DNA from: Isoperla grammatica | Taxonomy: Eukaryota > Arthropoda > Insecta > Plecoptera > Perlodidae | NCBI GenBank assembly: GCA_945910005.1 | Contig: OX246740.1 | Span: 56,413,221-56,477,220, forward strand | Direction of reading: 5' to 3' | Length of the DNA stretch: 64,000 nt | Part shown: piece after piece, positions 1 to 11,650 of the stretch | Position numbering within the stretch: position 1 is the first letter of the stretch | Layout of the letters: the number at the start of each line of letters is the position of its first letter | Position numbers and translations under genes: made by a program | Notes under the pieces: model-generated | What the model was told of the DNA's origin: nothing | Seen by the model: only the letters and a program-made list of their open reading frames with translations | The model's database searches: none

Positions 1-3000
1 ATTATAGTTATAAGTGTTAGCTACTTGCTGTTGTGTGGTATCCGGTCTAGATCCATTCTCAGTATAGTAGAGTATAGTCTAAGTTATGGCGCAACATAGT
101 CTAGGTGGACTGCCATTATAGTTATAAGTGTTAGCTTTTTGCTGTTGTGTGGTATCCGGTCAAGATCCATGCTCAGTATAGTAGAGTATAGTCTATGTTA
201 TGGCACAACATAGTCTAGGTGGACTGCCATTATAGATATGAGTGTTAGCTACTTGCTGTTGTGTGGTATCCGGTCAAGATTCATGCTCAGTATAGTAGAG
301 TATAGTCTTAGTTATGGCGCAACATAGTCTAGGTGGACTGCCATTATAGTTATAAGTGTTAGCAACTTGCTGTTGTGTGGTATCCGGTCTAGATTCATGC
401 TCAGTATAGTAGAGTATAGTCTAAGTTATGGCGCAACATAGTCTAGGTGGACTGCCATTATAGTAATAAGTGTTAGCTACTTGCTGTTGTGTGGTATCCG
501 GTCAAGATTCATGCTCAGTATAGTAGAGAATAGTCTAAGTTATGGCACAACATAGTCTAAGTATAAGTGTCTAAGTCTAGTATAAGTGTTAGCTACTTGC
601 TGTTGTGTGGTACCCGGTCAAGATCCATTCGCAGTATAGTATACATATAAAAAACTATTGTTAGATGCTACCAAGATGTCTGGGTGAAGATTCTGGACGA
701 AGACTCATGCAAGATACTATGAAGATGAAGATGTTAGCTACTTGCTGTTGTGTGGTATCCGGTCAAGATCCATGCTCAGTATATTAGAGTTTAGTCTATA
801 AGTTATGGCGCAACATAGTCTAGGTGGACTGCCATTATAGGTATAAGTGTTAGCTACTTGCTGTTGTGTGGTATCCGGTCAAGATTCATGCTCAGTATAG
901 TAGAGAATAGTCTTAGTTATGGCGCAACATAGTCTAGGTGGACTGCCATTATAGTAATAAGTGTTAGCTACTTGCTGTTGTGTGGTATCCGGTCAAGATC
1001 CATGCGCAGTATAGAAGAGTATAGTCTAAGTTATGGCGCAACATAGTCTCGGTGGACTGCCATTATAGTTATAAGTGTTAGCTACTTGCTGTTGTGTGGT
1101 ATCCGGTTAAGATCCATGCTCAGTATAGTAGAGTATAGTCTAAGTTATGGCGCAACATAGTCTAGGTGGACTGCCATTATAGTTATGTGTTAGCTACTTG
1201 CTGTTGTGTGGTATCCGGTCAAGATCCATGCTCAGTATAGTAGAGTATAGTCTAAGTTATGGCGCAACATAGTCTAGGTGGACGGTCATTATAGTTATAA
1301 GTATTAGCTACTTGCTGTTGTGTGGTATCCGGTCAAGATCCATGCTCAGTATAGTATACATATTAGAAACTATTGTTAGATGCTACCAAGATGTCTGGAT
1401 GAAGATTCTTGACGAAGACTCATGCAAGATACTATGAAGACGAAGATGTTAGCTACTTGCTGTTGTGTGGTATCCGGTCAAGATCCATGCACAGTATAGT
1501 AGAGTATAGTCTAAGTTATGGCGCAACATAGTCTAGGTGGACTGCCATTATAGTTATGTGTTAGCTACTTGCTGTTGTGTGGTATCCGGTCAAGATTTAT
1601 GCGCAGTATAGTAGAGTATAGTCTAAGTTATGGCGCAACATAGTCTAGGTGGACTGCCATTATAATAATAAGTGTTAGCTACTTGCTGTTGTGTGGTATC
1701 CGGTCAAGATCCATGCTCAGTATAGTAGAGTATAGTCTAAGTTATGGCACAACATAGTCTAGGTGGACTGCCATTATAGTTATAAGTGTTAGCTACTTGC
1801 TGTTGTGTGGTATCCGGTCAAGATCCATGCTCAGCATGGTAGAGTATAGTCTAAGTTATGGCGCAACATAGTCTAGGTGGACTGCCATTATTGTTATGTG
1901 TTAGCTACTTGCTGTTGTGTGGTATCCGGTCAAGATTCATGCGCAGTATAGTAGAGTATAGTCTTAGTTATGGCACAACATAGACTAGGTGGACTGCCAT
2001 TATAATAATAAGTGTTAGCTATTTGCTGTTGTGTGGTATCCGGTCAAGATCCATGCTCAGTATAGTAGAGTATAGTCTAAGTTATGGCGCAACATAGTCT
2101 AGGTGGACTGCCATTATAGTTATAAGTGTTAGCTACTTGCTGTTGTGTGGTATCCGGTCAAGATCCATGCTCAGTATAGTAGAGTATAGTCTAAGTTATG
2201 GCACAACATAGTCTAGGTGGACTGCCATTATAGTTATAAGTGTTAGCTACTTGCTGTTGTGTGGTATCCGGTCAAGATCCATGCTCAGTATAGTAGACTA
2301 TAGTCTTAGTTATGGCGCAACATAGTCTAGGTGGACTGCCATTATAGTTATAAGTGTAAGCTACTTGCTGTTGTGTAGTATCCGGTCAAGATTCATGCTC
2401 AGTATAGTAGAGTAAAGTCTAAGTTAAGGCGCAACATAGTCTAGGTGGACTGCCATTATAGTTATAAGTGTAAGCTACTTGCTGTTGTGTGGTATCCGGT
2501 CAAGATCCATGCTCAGTATAGTAGATTATAGTCTAAGTTAAGGCGCAACATAGTCTAGGTGGACTGCCATTATAGTTATAAGTGTTAGCTACTTGCTGTT
2601 GTGTGGTATCTGGTCAAGATCCATGCTCAGTATAGTAGAGTATAGTCTAAGTTATGGCGCAACATAGTCTAGGTGGACTGCCATTATAGTTAATAGTGTT
2701 AGCTACTTGCTGTTGTGTGGTATCCGGTCAAGATTCATGCTCAGTATAGTAGAGTATAGTCTAAGGTATGGCGCAACATAGTCTAGGTGGACTGCCATTA
2801 TAGTTATAAGTGTTAGCTACTTGCTGTTGTGTGGTATCCGGTCAAGATCCATGCTCAGTATAGTATACATATTAGAAACTATTGTAAGATGCTACCAAAA
2901 TGTCTGGATGAAGATTCTGGACGAAGATTAATGCAAGATACTGTGAAGATGAAGATGTTAGCTACTTGCTGTTGTGTGGTATCCGGTCACGATCCATGCT

Positions 3001-3290
3001 CAGTATAGTAAAGTATAGTCTAAGTTATGGCGCTACATAGTCTAGGTGGACTGCCATTATAGTTATGAGTTGTAGCTACTTGCTGTTGTGTGGTATCCGG
3101 TCAAGATACATACTCAGTATAGTAAAGTATAGTCTAAGTTATGGCGCTACATAGTCTAGGTGGACTGCCATTATAGTTATGAGTTGTAGCTACTTGCTGT
3201 TGTGTGGCATCCGGTCAAGATACATACTCAGTATAGTAGAGTATAGTCTTAGTTATGGCGCAACATAGTCTAGGTGGACTCTCATTGAAG
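1..3290. repeat. Satellite array of about 114-bp units with a periodic variant unit
   Basis: About 28 tandem units share GTTAGCTACTTGCTGTTGTG, GGTATCCGGTCAAGAT, CAGTATAGTAGAGTATAGTC and GGCGCAACATAGTC. The array continues past the left edge and stops abruptly at about 3290. Three units have their second half replaced by a different block of about 95 bp (TATTGTTAGATGCTACC ... GACGAAGACTCATGCAAG) at about 641-732, 1354-1449 and 2864-2958. Units differ by scattered substitutions, so the array is fairly homogeneous but not newborn. Confidence 0.95.
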
Positions 3291-3840
3291 ATATACGTAT
3301 TTTTGGTTTTCTTGTATTATGCAAAAGTGTGATAACCAACACGAATACCAAACATGAAGGTGTTTCGGATCATTTATATTTTTTTACAGATTTGTGTCAA
3401 AAGTGTGATAACCCACTGGAATAAAGAATTTAAATGTGTTTCATTATCATTTAAATTTTGACTACAGTTTGGTGCAAAAGTGTGTTTACCCACTGGAATA
3501 ACGAACTTCAAAGTGTTCTGTATCATTAAGGTTTTCCGTGTTTTGCCAAATATGGATGTTTGGTGTTTCTCTTTAATGTAACATGTTTTAAATACCTTTT
3601 GTTACTTTAAAGTATATGTTTCACGTGAAACAAAAACGAACTTCAAAGTGTTCCGTATCATTTAAATTTTGACTACAGTTTGGTGCAAAAGTGTGTTAAC
3701 CCACTGGAATAACGAACTTCAAAGTGTTCTGTATCATTTATTTTTTCCGTATTTTGCCAAAGATGGATGTGTGGTGTTTCTCTTTAATGTAACATGTTTT
3801 AAATACCTTTTGTGTCTTTAAAGTATATATTTGATTTTGC
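3291..3840. repeat. Degenerate tandem repeat next to the satellite
   Basis: Repeated blocks share GTGCAAAAGTGTG, CCCACTGGAATAACGAA, CTTCAAAGTGTTC and TTTGACTACAGTTTGG. A larger unit of about 211 bp recurs (GACTACAGTTTGGTGCAAAA at about 3460 and 3671), ending in the shared CTCTTTAATGTAACATG. Confidence 0.8.
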
Positions 3841-3939
3841 GTGTGCAATTTATTAGTTTACATAACGTCACATCATCCTCGTCAGACCTCTTAGCTGTTG
3901 AATCAACAGGATGGATTCTATTGGTCCCTGCTGTGATTG

Positions 3940-4050
3940 GTCATCGTCTCCGACTTCTGCTCTACGTCACAGTAGGAACTCATCACCCTATTTGGTATCA
4001 TCTGTAATTGGTCATCGTCTCCGAGGTCTACTCTACGTCACTAGGTAGGA
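3940..4050. repeat. Imperfect direct duplication of about 80 bp
   Basis: ATTGGTCATCGTCTCCGA and CTACGTCACNAGTAGG-like text occur twice, about 76 bp apart. Confidence 0.7.
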
Positions 4051-4120
4051 AAACAGTGGAAACAAAACTTATACAACGTCAACGACACTGGGTGGGGTGC
4101 TGGCCAAACACTTTTCCCCC

Positions 4121-4460
4121 ATAGGTAGGGTGGAGGATGAGGGGGGCTGGGAGGGGATTATAATCATTCAGAAACCTCAACGGGCGTGCTAACACTAACT
4201 GACCAAAATTGTATCGCAGTCAGATAAATGGTTTAGGAAAGCATTACTGCATATTGGTGTCTCAGTGGGGTTGGGGGTAAGGGGGGCTGGGAGAGGGTTG
4301 TAATCATTAAAAAACTTTAGCTTGCGTGCATACACTAACTCATTAAAATTTTATCGCAGTTGGATGAATGGTTTAGGAAAGCATTATTGCATATTTGTGT
4401 CTCAGTGGGGGTGGGCAGTGAGGGGGGCTGCGAGGGGGTTGTTATCATTCAGAAACCTTG
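4121..4460. repeat. Tandem repeat, 140-bp period, about 2.5 copies
   Basis: GGTTTAGGAAAGCATTA occurs at 4230 and 4370, and GGGGGGCTGGGAG-type text plus TATCATTCAGAAACCT recur three times, all with one 140-bp step. Confidence 0.85.
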
Positions 4461-5925
4461 GGCCATAATAGTAAACGTTGGATACCGTGGCGTCAAAAAG
4501 TGCGTTTATATATTAGGAGGGGGGGGGGGGGATTGCCGTTTGAAAACAAAAGTTGAAAGTCGAAGAAACCGCACATTTCCAGCTTTGACGCGAAAAATGT
4601 ATGTCATATAGGTGGAAAATGGAAAATCTAAAAAAAAAAACATCGGAATGCTGGGTAAATGTCCGTGGGGAACGTAAAACATTCAAAACGGTCGAGGCGT
4701 CCGGAGGGGCGTGAGGGGGGAGGGGGGAGGGGAAGCGTGGAATAGCGTAAACCGGCCGGAAAGTGCCCGTTCCGTAGTATGGTAGGCCATGACCATGACA
4801 TGACATGACATGTCATGATAGAGCCCGTTCCGTATTATTATATGTAGAGAAAGAGAATAGAGAATAGAGAATATAGAATAGAAAATAGAATAGAATAATG
4901 TTTTTAAACATACGTCGGCCTACTGTCCAAGGTCCGTCAATCTCCTAGTGGAGATGTTGTATTGAGTGTACTGTTAGTTTAGTTAGAGCATGGAGTTTGA
5001 AATCCATGGTTGAAGTGAACAAATGGGTCGTGCTTCGTCATCTGACAATGCAGTAATAATGATAATATGCAATGGCGGAGATATTTGAACGTGTATGCAG
5101 TCTACCTCGTACAAACCATGGAATACGATAGATTACATTATCTATTCCGTCCCTCTGTCCTCTGGGGACGGATATTTACCACAGCCAGCTGCACCGAACT
5201 GTCCGAACGTCGACAATAGCATGGAAATGAGGAAACCTCCGTCATATTCCTGCATAAAGGGCATCGCTTGACGTGAAATGAAGCCTTCTTTGACTCGAAG
5301 ATTTGCATTTACACCGCCAGGTTCGCCCACGGGAATAATAATCTAGAATGTTTCGAAACTCACATTTTCTAATGTAGAGGAAATGCGTTCACGGCCCCTC
5401 TTATATCTTCCTTATTTTATGTCTTGAATGGAATTTGGAAATAAATAACTTTACTTCCTTCCCCGTTATTTGAAAGTGGATTAAAGTAATTAGCCTACAG
5501 TTACGGGATCTGGATTGTGTGAAATTTAAAGGGAAAGGGGTACTTTAATTCAACATGATTGTTATGACACATCTCCAGTGTTTGGGCTTGTAAAATGCTC
5601 GAACCCAGAGGGTAGGGGAGCTAAAGCGTGGGACGAAACATCTGTTCTACGGCAATTTATTCGTTTTAATCATGGTTTTGTCGATTTCTTATGTTATCAT
5701 TAACAGTGAACTTCAAAGTAAAACTCTAGATTAGATCCACCCTTAGACTGTTTTAATTAACGAAAGTGAATTGAACGTACTTTGAGTCTCTGAGGGAAAT
5801 ATGTCGATAACGATTTCCCTTAGCGCTCCATTAAACTTTATGTTAAAGGGGAAAAGCTTTGAGGTCAAGTGATGGTCTTGAGAGGAGAGCCTCTCAGTTT
5901 CACTCCCTTGCGGTAGGGGTAGCTT

Positions 5926-7044
5926 CAGTGGCGTAGCTATCGGGTGGCAGAGGGTGCAGTTGCACTCGGGCCCGGGCTGGGGCCCGGGCCCTCTCTTTAA
6001 CTCCATGTTTGTCCCATTAATCGATGTATGGTTTTAACCTGATGACAATTTCTATTGTTGCAAAATTATTTAGGCTACCAATTTACAATTATTTCGCTCT
6101 CATTGGGCAAGAAAAATATGGCATTTGACTTGACAGTTCAACATGCAAGAACTGACAGGCGAAAAGAGTTTCAACTAAGGAGAAGTGTGAAGCTTGTATC
6201 CATTGGGAACAAAAGACAGTAATCCCCCTATTCAATTCCACAGAAACGACTCAAAGAGTTATCTTTGCTTGACTGCACTTACAAACGAATTTGGCTATTT
6301 TTTTACTATAAATAGTTATCCAATTAGCTTTTCTTGGAATTGAATAAATAAGTGACAAACAGACGAATTTGCCATGGTCAAAAAAAGCTATTTGGACCGA
6401 TGGCTTCTCTTATAGCAGAGGGTTGGTCATCATTCATCAATTTAGTATTCGTTGGTTGCTCCCTCATTGGGTGTGGGCGCGTGTGTGAAGTGAACTCTTG
6501 AGTGTCCCCGTTCCTCTTAGTGCTTTTACTGCGGTTAGTTCTACATATTTTAAAAACTAATATTTGTTGGGTTATTGTGTATGATTGTGTCGTGTGGTTT
6601 GAGTTATTGAAATATAGTAGGCCTATTAGGCCTATATACAGTGAGTTAAAATTTAAGTTTCAAACATGAACGTGTATAAACATGAAAGTGGCGCCATGAA
6701 AAGGGAGAAAAAAAAAGAAAGTGATACACGAATCAAACAGCTACCAAATTTGACACATTCTTTCCAGTACGTACTAGTCGTCTATCAGGCAGTGCAACTG
6801 ATCAAACCGTAAGTAAGATACAACAGACTCAATAGCTATAGGCTATAGCCGATCCTGAAGATAATCAAGAGCAACAGCAACTTAGTTGAAGAGTTACACA
6901 ATGATGATTTACCGGTACAGGAACCTACTGATATCCCTGGCAGACCACTACTCTACCGACAACGATTCGTTATCTCTAAAAAATGGGGGGGGGGCGTCGT
7001 GTCCAGTTTGCACCCGGGCCCGTAAAGGCGTAGCTACGCCACTG
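5926..7044 (+). mobile_element. Non-autonomous hAT element, 1119 bp, with 8-bp target duplications
   Basis: Ends are CAGTGGCGTAGCTA on the left and its complement TAGCTACGCCACTG on the right. Both sides are flanked by GGTAGCTT (5918-5925 and 7045-7052), the 8-bp duplication typical of hAT. GGGCCCGGGC-type text lies near both ends. Inside is a remnant of the transposase N-terminus (separate entry), and no full transposase frame remains. Confidence 0.9.
6666..6812 (+). pseudogene. hAT/ZMYM-like transposase N-terminal remnant
   Basis: A short frame starts MNVYKHESGAMKREKKK and continues through IKQLPNLTHSF to a stop at 6810. SGA.KR.KK...I.KLP.LT.F is the usual N-terminus of the hAT transposases related to ZMYM1. 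The stop sits in CCGTAAGTAAG, which could instead be a splice donor of the original gene. No BED finger or catalytic domain follows. Confidence 0.6.
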
Positions 7045-7752
7045 GGTAGCTTTATATATAACACGAGCTTTGCGCGATATTCCTTCACAGTCTGCACACA
7101 ACGAGGCAGAAGCAATGTTTCAACTGACGGGCATTATTTGCGAATGGTTCAATTATCTCGTCGTGTATTTTTAGTTGTAAAAAGTGGGCAAACAACATAA
7201 TTGTTTTTTAACAGTGAGAGACAAAGAAACCAAAGCACAACGGAAATAGAATGTACCTCATTGTACGAAGGCATACTTTTACGGTACAACAAATTGGTAA
7301 TATGTATTGTAGTTAATACACACAAACTATTGTTACAAGTTACTATTGTTACTTGTTGTTGGTTGTTTATTGTTGGCAGTTTTGTTATTGTTTCCAAATT
7401 AAGTTAGTTGATAACAATTGAATATATTTGATTGAATTGTTTTTGTGTGAATAGAAAACAAATATTCCAAATTATGCAGTAATCTTTGGTGCAACCATTC
7501 ATTCATTGCTGACATATTTTGTCACATCTTAAAATATAAAAATATATTCGTAATGAACTGTTGCCTAACATCGTTTCAAGTACAATATCAGAAGTGTTGA
7601 AGTAATAGAACAAGGCCAAGTGTCTTATCAATAGTGCCGAAACGAAGTGTATGAGAGAGTGGTAGGGATATGTCTGTGGTACAGAAAGCTTTCAGCCCTT
7701 TACAAGCAGACACTCACCCTGTGTAATGGCTTGTGTTAATTTACCCGGCCAA

Positions 7753-7898
7753 GGGCCGGTATTTCAATGTCCAGTTAAAGTGTTAAGGAAATTTAACTGT
7801 CTGGTAAGCTAAGTTTGGTGTATTTCTATTGGCCGTTGTCATGGTGAAAACAATTTAACTGAAAAATAGATTTTGACTGGACATTGAAATACCGGTCC
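7753..7898. mobile_element. MITE, 146 bp, with terminal inverted repeats of about 27 bp
   Basis: The left end GGGCCGGTATTTCAATGTCC matches the complement of the right end (GGACATTGAAATACCGGTCC) with one difference, and the match continues through CAGTTAAA. The interior has no coding potential. No clear target duplication, so the superfamily is open. Confidence 0.8.
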
Positions 7899-8290
7899 TA
7901 AGAAATATTATGTCTTGCTTCTGTTTGTCATAATGTGTCAAATTACTTTCCAAAGCATATCAGGTTTAAAATAACCGCAATGCCGAGTTTCTTTTCCTAA
8001 TATAAAAATTCATACACAAAGTCAAAAACTAATATAAACACTAAACTAAACCGTGCATAGACTGTATCCAACTTTTGCGTACTATTTCCCATGGAATAGA
8101 AATAAAAGAAACCCAAACTACAAGTTCTTATCTTACTAGATGCAATAGTTCAACATTAAACTTTGCTGGAGCGCTCTCCCGGGCTGGGCCCTCTAGAGCA
8201 GATGATGAAGGAAACAGAAGTAAAAACGCATAGGCCGAGGGCTGGGGTGATAGTAAGAATTAGTGTGGGAATGAATGGGGGTAGAACCTG

Positions 8291-8392
8291 CTACATGAAG
8301 TCAGTGGGAAAACGAGAAGAAAACTGAATTGGTGCAGTTCGGATGGCGCCGTTGGCGTTCCAGGCTATGATGCGAGCTTGAGATCTAGCCAT
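8291..8392 (-). pseudogene. LINE ORF2 stub: start of the AP endonuclease, then truncated
   Basis: ATGGCTAG overlaps the ORF1 stop and opens MARSQARIIAWNANGAIR, the first beta-strand of the AP-type endonuclease (WNANG carries the conserved Asn). The frame then runs into unrelated residues and stops after 33 codons. The rest of the endonuclease and the whole reverse transcriptase are missing; sequence resembling a 3' UTR follows at once. Confidence 0.8.
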
Positions 8393-9740
8393 TTTGGGGG
8401 ATGGAGATTAGTTTGCGGAGGAGCGCTGCAAGTGCGGCTACCATCGGATCCTGTGAATAGCCCAATAGGGCTTCAGCAATGTATCCGATAACGATTGGTA
8501 TGGGAGTTTTTTCGTTCACGTAGTCGTGTTGAGTTTGAGTGGGGGGTTCAGACACTGCCTTGCGTTTACGCGGAGGGGGAGACTGAGGGGGCTGGGCGTA
8601 GAGCGGAATGAGTGGCGGGCACGACGGATGTTGGTATGGGTCTGGTGGGTTATTTGCTGTAGACGGGGCCATGTTCGTGACGAAGGGTTGCCCTTGGGCG
8701 ACTTGTGCGTAGGTGGAGAGCGGCGGGAAGGCAGTCGACCAGGGAGTTGGCGGTAGGTTGCGTACAGTGGGTGATGAGAGTGGTTGGGGTACCACCTGTT
8801 TCTGGTTGCGACGTTTATCAGCGGATAGCACGGCGTTTGACTTGGGCTCACAGGCTTGAAGGTAGGCTGGACAACGTCTGTACGAGGCGGGATGATCCTG
8901 GTTGCAGTTTACACACGTAGCAGGGGTATCCGGAGTCTTTAAACAATCCTTGGAGCGATGGTGCTTAGCGCATTTGAAGCAAGTGGGCGGGAGGTTGCAA
9001 AATACCGAGGAATGGCCAAACTGCTGGCAGTTGTAACACTGGCGGGGGCCAGACTGGCCACGGTATTTCTCGATGCTGATGTTGTGGTAACACACTGATT
9101 TTATGGTATGCACCGGCGTTCCAGGTGCATAGATATTAGTCGTGACGACGAAGAGGGGCATGGGCCAGCGTTCATCGGGCGAATGCCCTCGGCTCATCAG
9201 CTGGCGGACGTCCTGGACCCTCACGCCTTGGTTGGTGAGGTCGGCTAGGATATCGTCCGTTGGGACGGTTGAAGAGAGACCTCGTAGAACAACCTTCTGC
9301 TGCCGGACCTCCTCTGTTGGATATGTATGGAACATAAGGTCGTTGGTGATGAGGTAGGCGTGAATCTCGTCGTAAGTTTGTCGAGTTGTGGGCTTAAGAC
9401 GGAAGGCTTCACCGGCGCCCGCGATGGTAAAGTGGCCGTTGGTGGCTTTGCGGATGAGCGTCACTACGTCGGTGTAGGTGCGTACTCCATATAGTATGAT
9501 GGGTGGAGGTTTTTTAGTGGTGTTCGGGGCCACTGGTGGAGCCTGGGATCCAGGGATCTGGCTGCTCGGAGGCGGGCCAGTGGTACGAGGGCTAGTGAAA
9601 CTGAAATCACTTGGCCAAAATGTCTCTGATGTGATTATAGTTTCATTGATGCGAGGACGAAGTCTCTGAAACTCAGTTCGTTGTCGTTGGTTATGCCCTT
9701 TGGCTGCAGTCTCTGAATTATCGGGCTTGGACAGCGACAA
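8385..9740 (-). CDS. Jockey-like LINE ORF1 (gag-like nucleic-acid-binding protein), intact
   Basis: A 451-codon frame without breaks. The N-terminal part is Ser/Pro-rich. Residues about 95-220 fold like the PRE_C2HC-associated domain of arthropod non-LTR elements (GVRTYTDVV, then QQKVVLRGLSSTVPTDDI). A run of CCHC-type knuckles follows: CYNCQQFGHSSVFC, CFKCAKHHRSKDC and CVNCNQDHPASYRRC. The C-terminal third is Pro-rich. Such ORF1 proteins bind the element's RNA to form the transposition particle. The stop (8385-8387) overlaps the ORF2 start by 8 nt. An intact frame suggests recent insertion or mobilisation in trans; domestication is possible but unsupported. Confidence 0.9.
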   Translation of the reverse strand: MSLSKPDNSETAAKGHNQRQRTEFQRLRPRINETIITSETFWPSDFSFTSPRTTGPPPSSQIPGSQAPPVAPNTTKKPPPIILYGVRTYTDVVTLIRKATNGHFTIAGAGEAFRLKPTTRQTYDEIHAYLITNDLMFHTYPTEEVRQQKVVLRGLSSTVPTDDILADLTNQGVRVQDVRQLMSRGHSPDERWPMPLFVVTTNIYAPGTPVHTIKSVCYHNISIEKYRGQSGPRQCYNCQQFGHSSVFCNLPPTCFKCAKHHRSKDCLKTPDTPATCVNCNQDHPASYRRCPAYLQACEPKSNAVLSADKRRNQKQVVPQPLSSPTVRNLPPTPWSTAFPPLSTYAQVAQGQPFVTNMAPSTANNPPDPYQHPSCPPLIPLYAQPPQSPPPRKRKAVSEPPTQTQHDYVNEKTPIPIVIGYIAEALLGYSQDPMVAALAALLRKLISIPQNG

Positions 9741-10806
9741 CTTTTAATCATTGATGAACTAAAAGTTTACAATAATTGGATGGAAACTAAATAGTTAAAA
9801 TAACCCGTTGAAGGGAGTTTGTTTTACCATTACTTGATGGAGCGGTCAGCCAATGGTTGGACGGTTTCCAACACACCGAAATGCTGACGTAATCCACGAG
9901 GGGATTTATTCGGATCAAACCTCTACTGTGCAGCTTTGAGATTTTGATGCAATTTTATTCATCAAAAATACAAATCACACAAAATGAATGTTTGTTTTAA
10001 TTTGTTTCTCAAGAACTGGAAGATTGTTGTGTCATGAAATTTCAATAACATAAATGCATCCCAATCAATTGGTCATCATTTGAAACACTTGTTTTCTAGT
10101 CTTTGGGTTTTGGTTACATAGTTTTGCAACACTGAGTTCTGTTTAAGTATTCCGTAAAATGTTGCACGGCTTCAAAATTTTTCGCAGTTTTTCTCTTTCA
10201 ATATTTTCTGGGAATAGTCCTTGTATTCGGGTGCGTTACCCAACATCTCATCATTCTAACTGGCTAAGCCCTAAGGGCCGCCATCGTTTTACTTTGTGTT
10301 AACCCCACACATAATTTCAACATTCCGACTCTAATGGATCTAACACAACACTTTCATCTTCCGGCTATATAGTTAAATGTACCACCTACACCAGTTTGTG
10401 TTAACCGCCCCTGTATTCAGGGATGCCTCCTTTATTTAACGTTTCATCCCCTAAACGGAGCGTTCACCTTTAACCGCCTACGCTTTAAACAGAGTTACCA
10501 ACAACGAAATAGCATTTGACAACGTAACACGCCAGTCAGAGAGTATTAAGTGTACAGGAAAACAGAGCCATGATCGTCTGGATTAGGTTCCCACTCGCCG
10601 TGTTTTGTCTTCATGCTTACAAGAGGCCGTGACAATGATCGTCCCACGCTTTCAAGTGTTTTAATGTGTCCATTATCAAAGTGGCCGTGAAGAGAAGCTT
10701 ACGGGGTACACAAAGTGCATACGTGACTCATATTATAACGCAGTAGATTAACTAGAAAATATTGACGTACACCAATTATCTGTTGTATTCAAATATTTGA
10801 ACGAAT

Positions 10807-11110
10807 AGGGCACTAGCAACACCAAAAGACAACCATGAAACAAATGAATTGAACCGATGGACCAACAACAAGCTGTCAAAAAATAATTTCTTCTGATTTT
10901 GGAAAACAAAACAAAAAACAAACAAATACACATACAAAACTTTCACTTAAGTCGTTGTCTATCGTTAAAAGTTTTAAACGGCGAGCAGTTACTATTGCTA
11001 CACTTGTTTTTATTTTTATGGTTGCAATTTTATTATTTTGACAGCTGATTGTTTGCCCATCAGTTTAATTCATTTGTTCTATTGTTGTCTTTTGGTGTTG
11101 CTAGTGCCCT
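10807..11110. mobile_element. Foldback element with inverted arms of about 76 bp
   Basis: AGGGCACTAGCAACACCAAA at 10807 is the complement of the end at 11110, and the match continues imperfectly for about 76 bp to CAGCTGTCAAAAT. A spacer of about 150 bp separates the arms. Non-coding; the two small hydrophobic frames on opposite strands are just the arms. Confidence 0.8.
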
Positions 11111-11490
11111 ATATAGTTACCAGTGTCCGAAATAACAGGAATATATTTCGCGTACCGGTACTCGCTGTTACGCGTCACTTCTCACAGTTTTATTTAGAAA
11201 ATAACACAATTATTAATAATAAAAACCTTCCCGCAATAGTTACGTAAAACTTATTTTTACGTAACATGGCAATTCTTTTGCCTTTTAATATCATTGAGCT
11301 ATTTATATAGTCAATAACTGTGTTTGGCTTTTAGAAATACATACCCCCCGTAGTTCTACTTTATACCATCAAGTCGCAATGCGGATAAAAGCTGATGGAG
11401 ATATATCTCAAGTCGTCGGCTGTGGCCGTGTCTAGCCCGCATAGGCGTGCTAATATGAATAGTTCAATAACCGCTCAGTGTTTAATGCCG

Positions 11491-11650
11491 ACATTACACG
11501 ACTCAATACTTTCGTCAAACTTATTGAATTCAAGAACAAAAGCGCATCAAAAACAGTTTGGTAAAAAACTGCAACAATAGCTTCTATTAATTGATGCTTT
11601 TTGTCTTTGAATTCAATAAGTTTTAGGAAAGTATTGAACCTTGTAATGTG
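11491..11650. mobile_element. Foldback element with inverted arms of about 60 bp
   Basis: ACATTACA...CTCAATACTTTC and TTATTGAATTCAAGA on the left pair with TCTTTGAATTCAATAA, GAAAGTATTGAA and TGTAATG on the right. The middle of about 40 bp is unique. Confidence 0.75.

Larger units (their letters stand above)
8100..9900 (-). mobile_element. Internally deleted Jockey-like non-LTR retrotransposon
   Basis: Contains ORF1, the ORF2 stub, about 190 bp of 3' flank that looks like the element's own tail, and an undefined 5' UTR right of 9740. Outer limits are approximate: no target duplication and no clear poly(A) tract were seen. Confidence 0.6.

Noticed and set aside
1..3290. CRISPR-like array
   Set aside because: The whole unit is repeated with no unique spacers, and the context is a eukaryotic genome.
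5142..5330. 62-codon minus-strand frame (AMPFMQEYDGGF...)
   Set aside because: Some residues look protein-like, but there is no recognisable domain, it does not resemble TRPV S3-S6, and it lacks clear splice sites.
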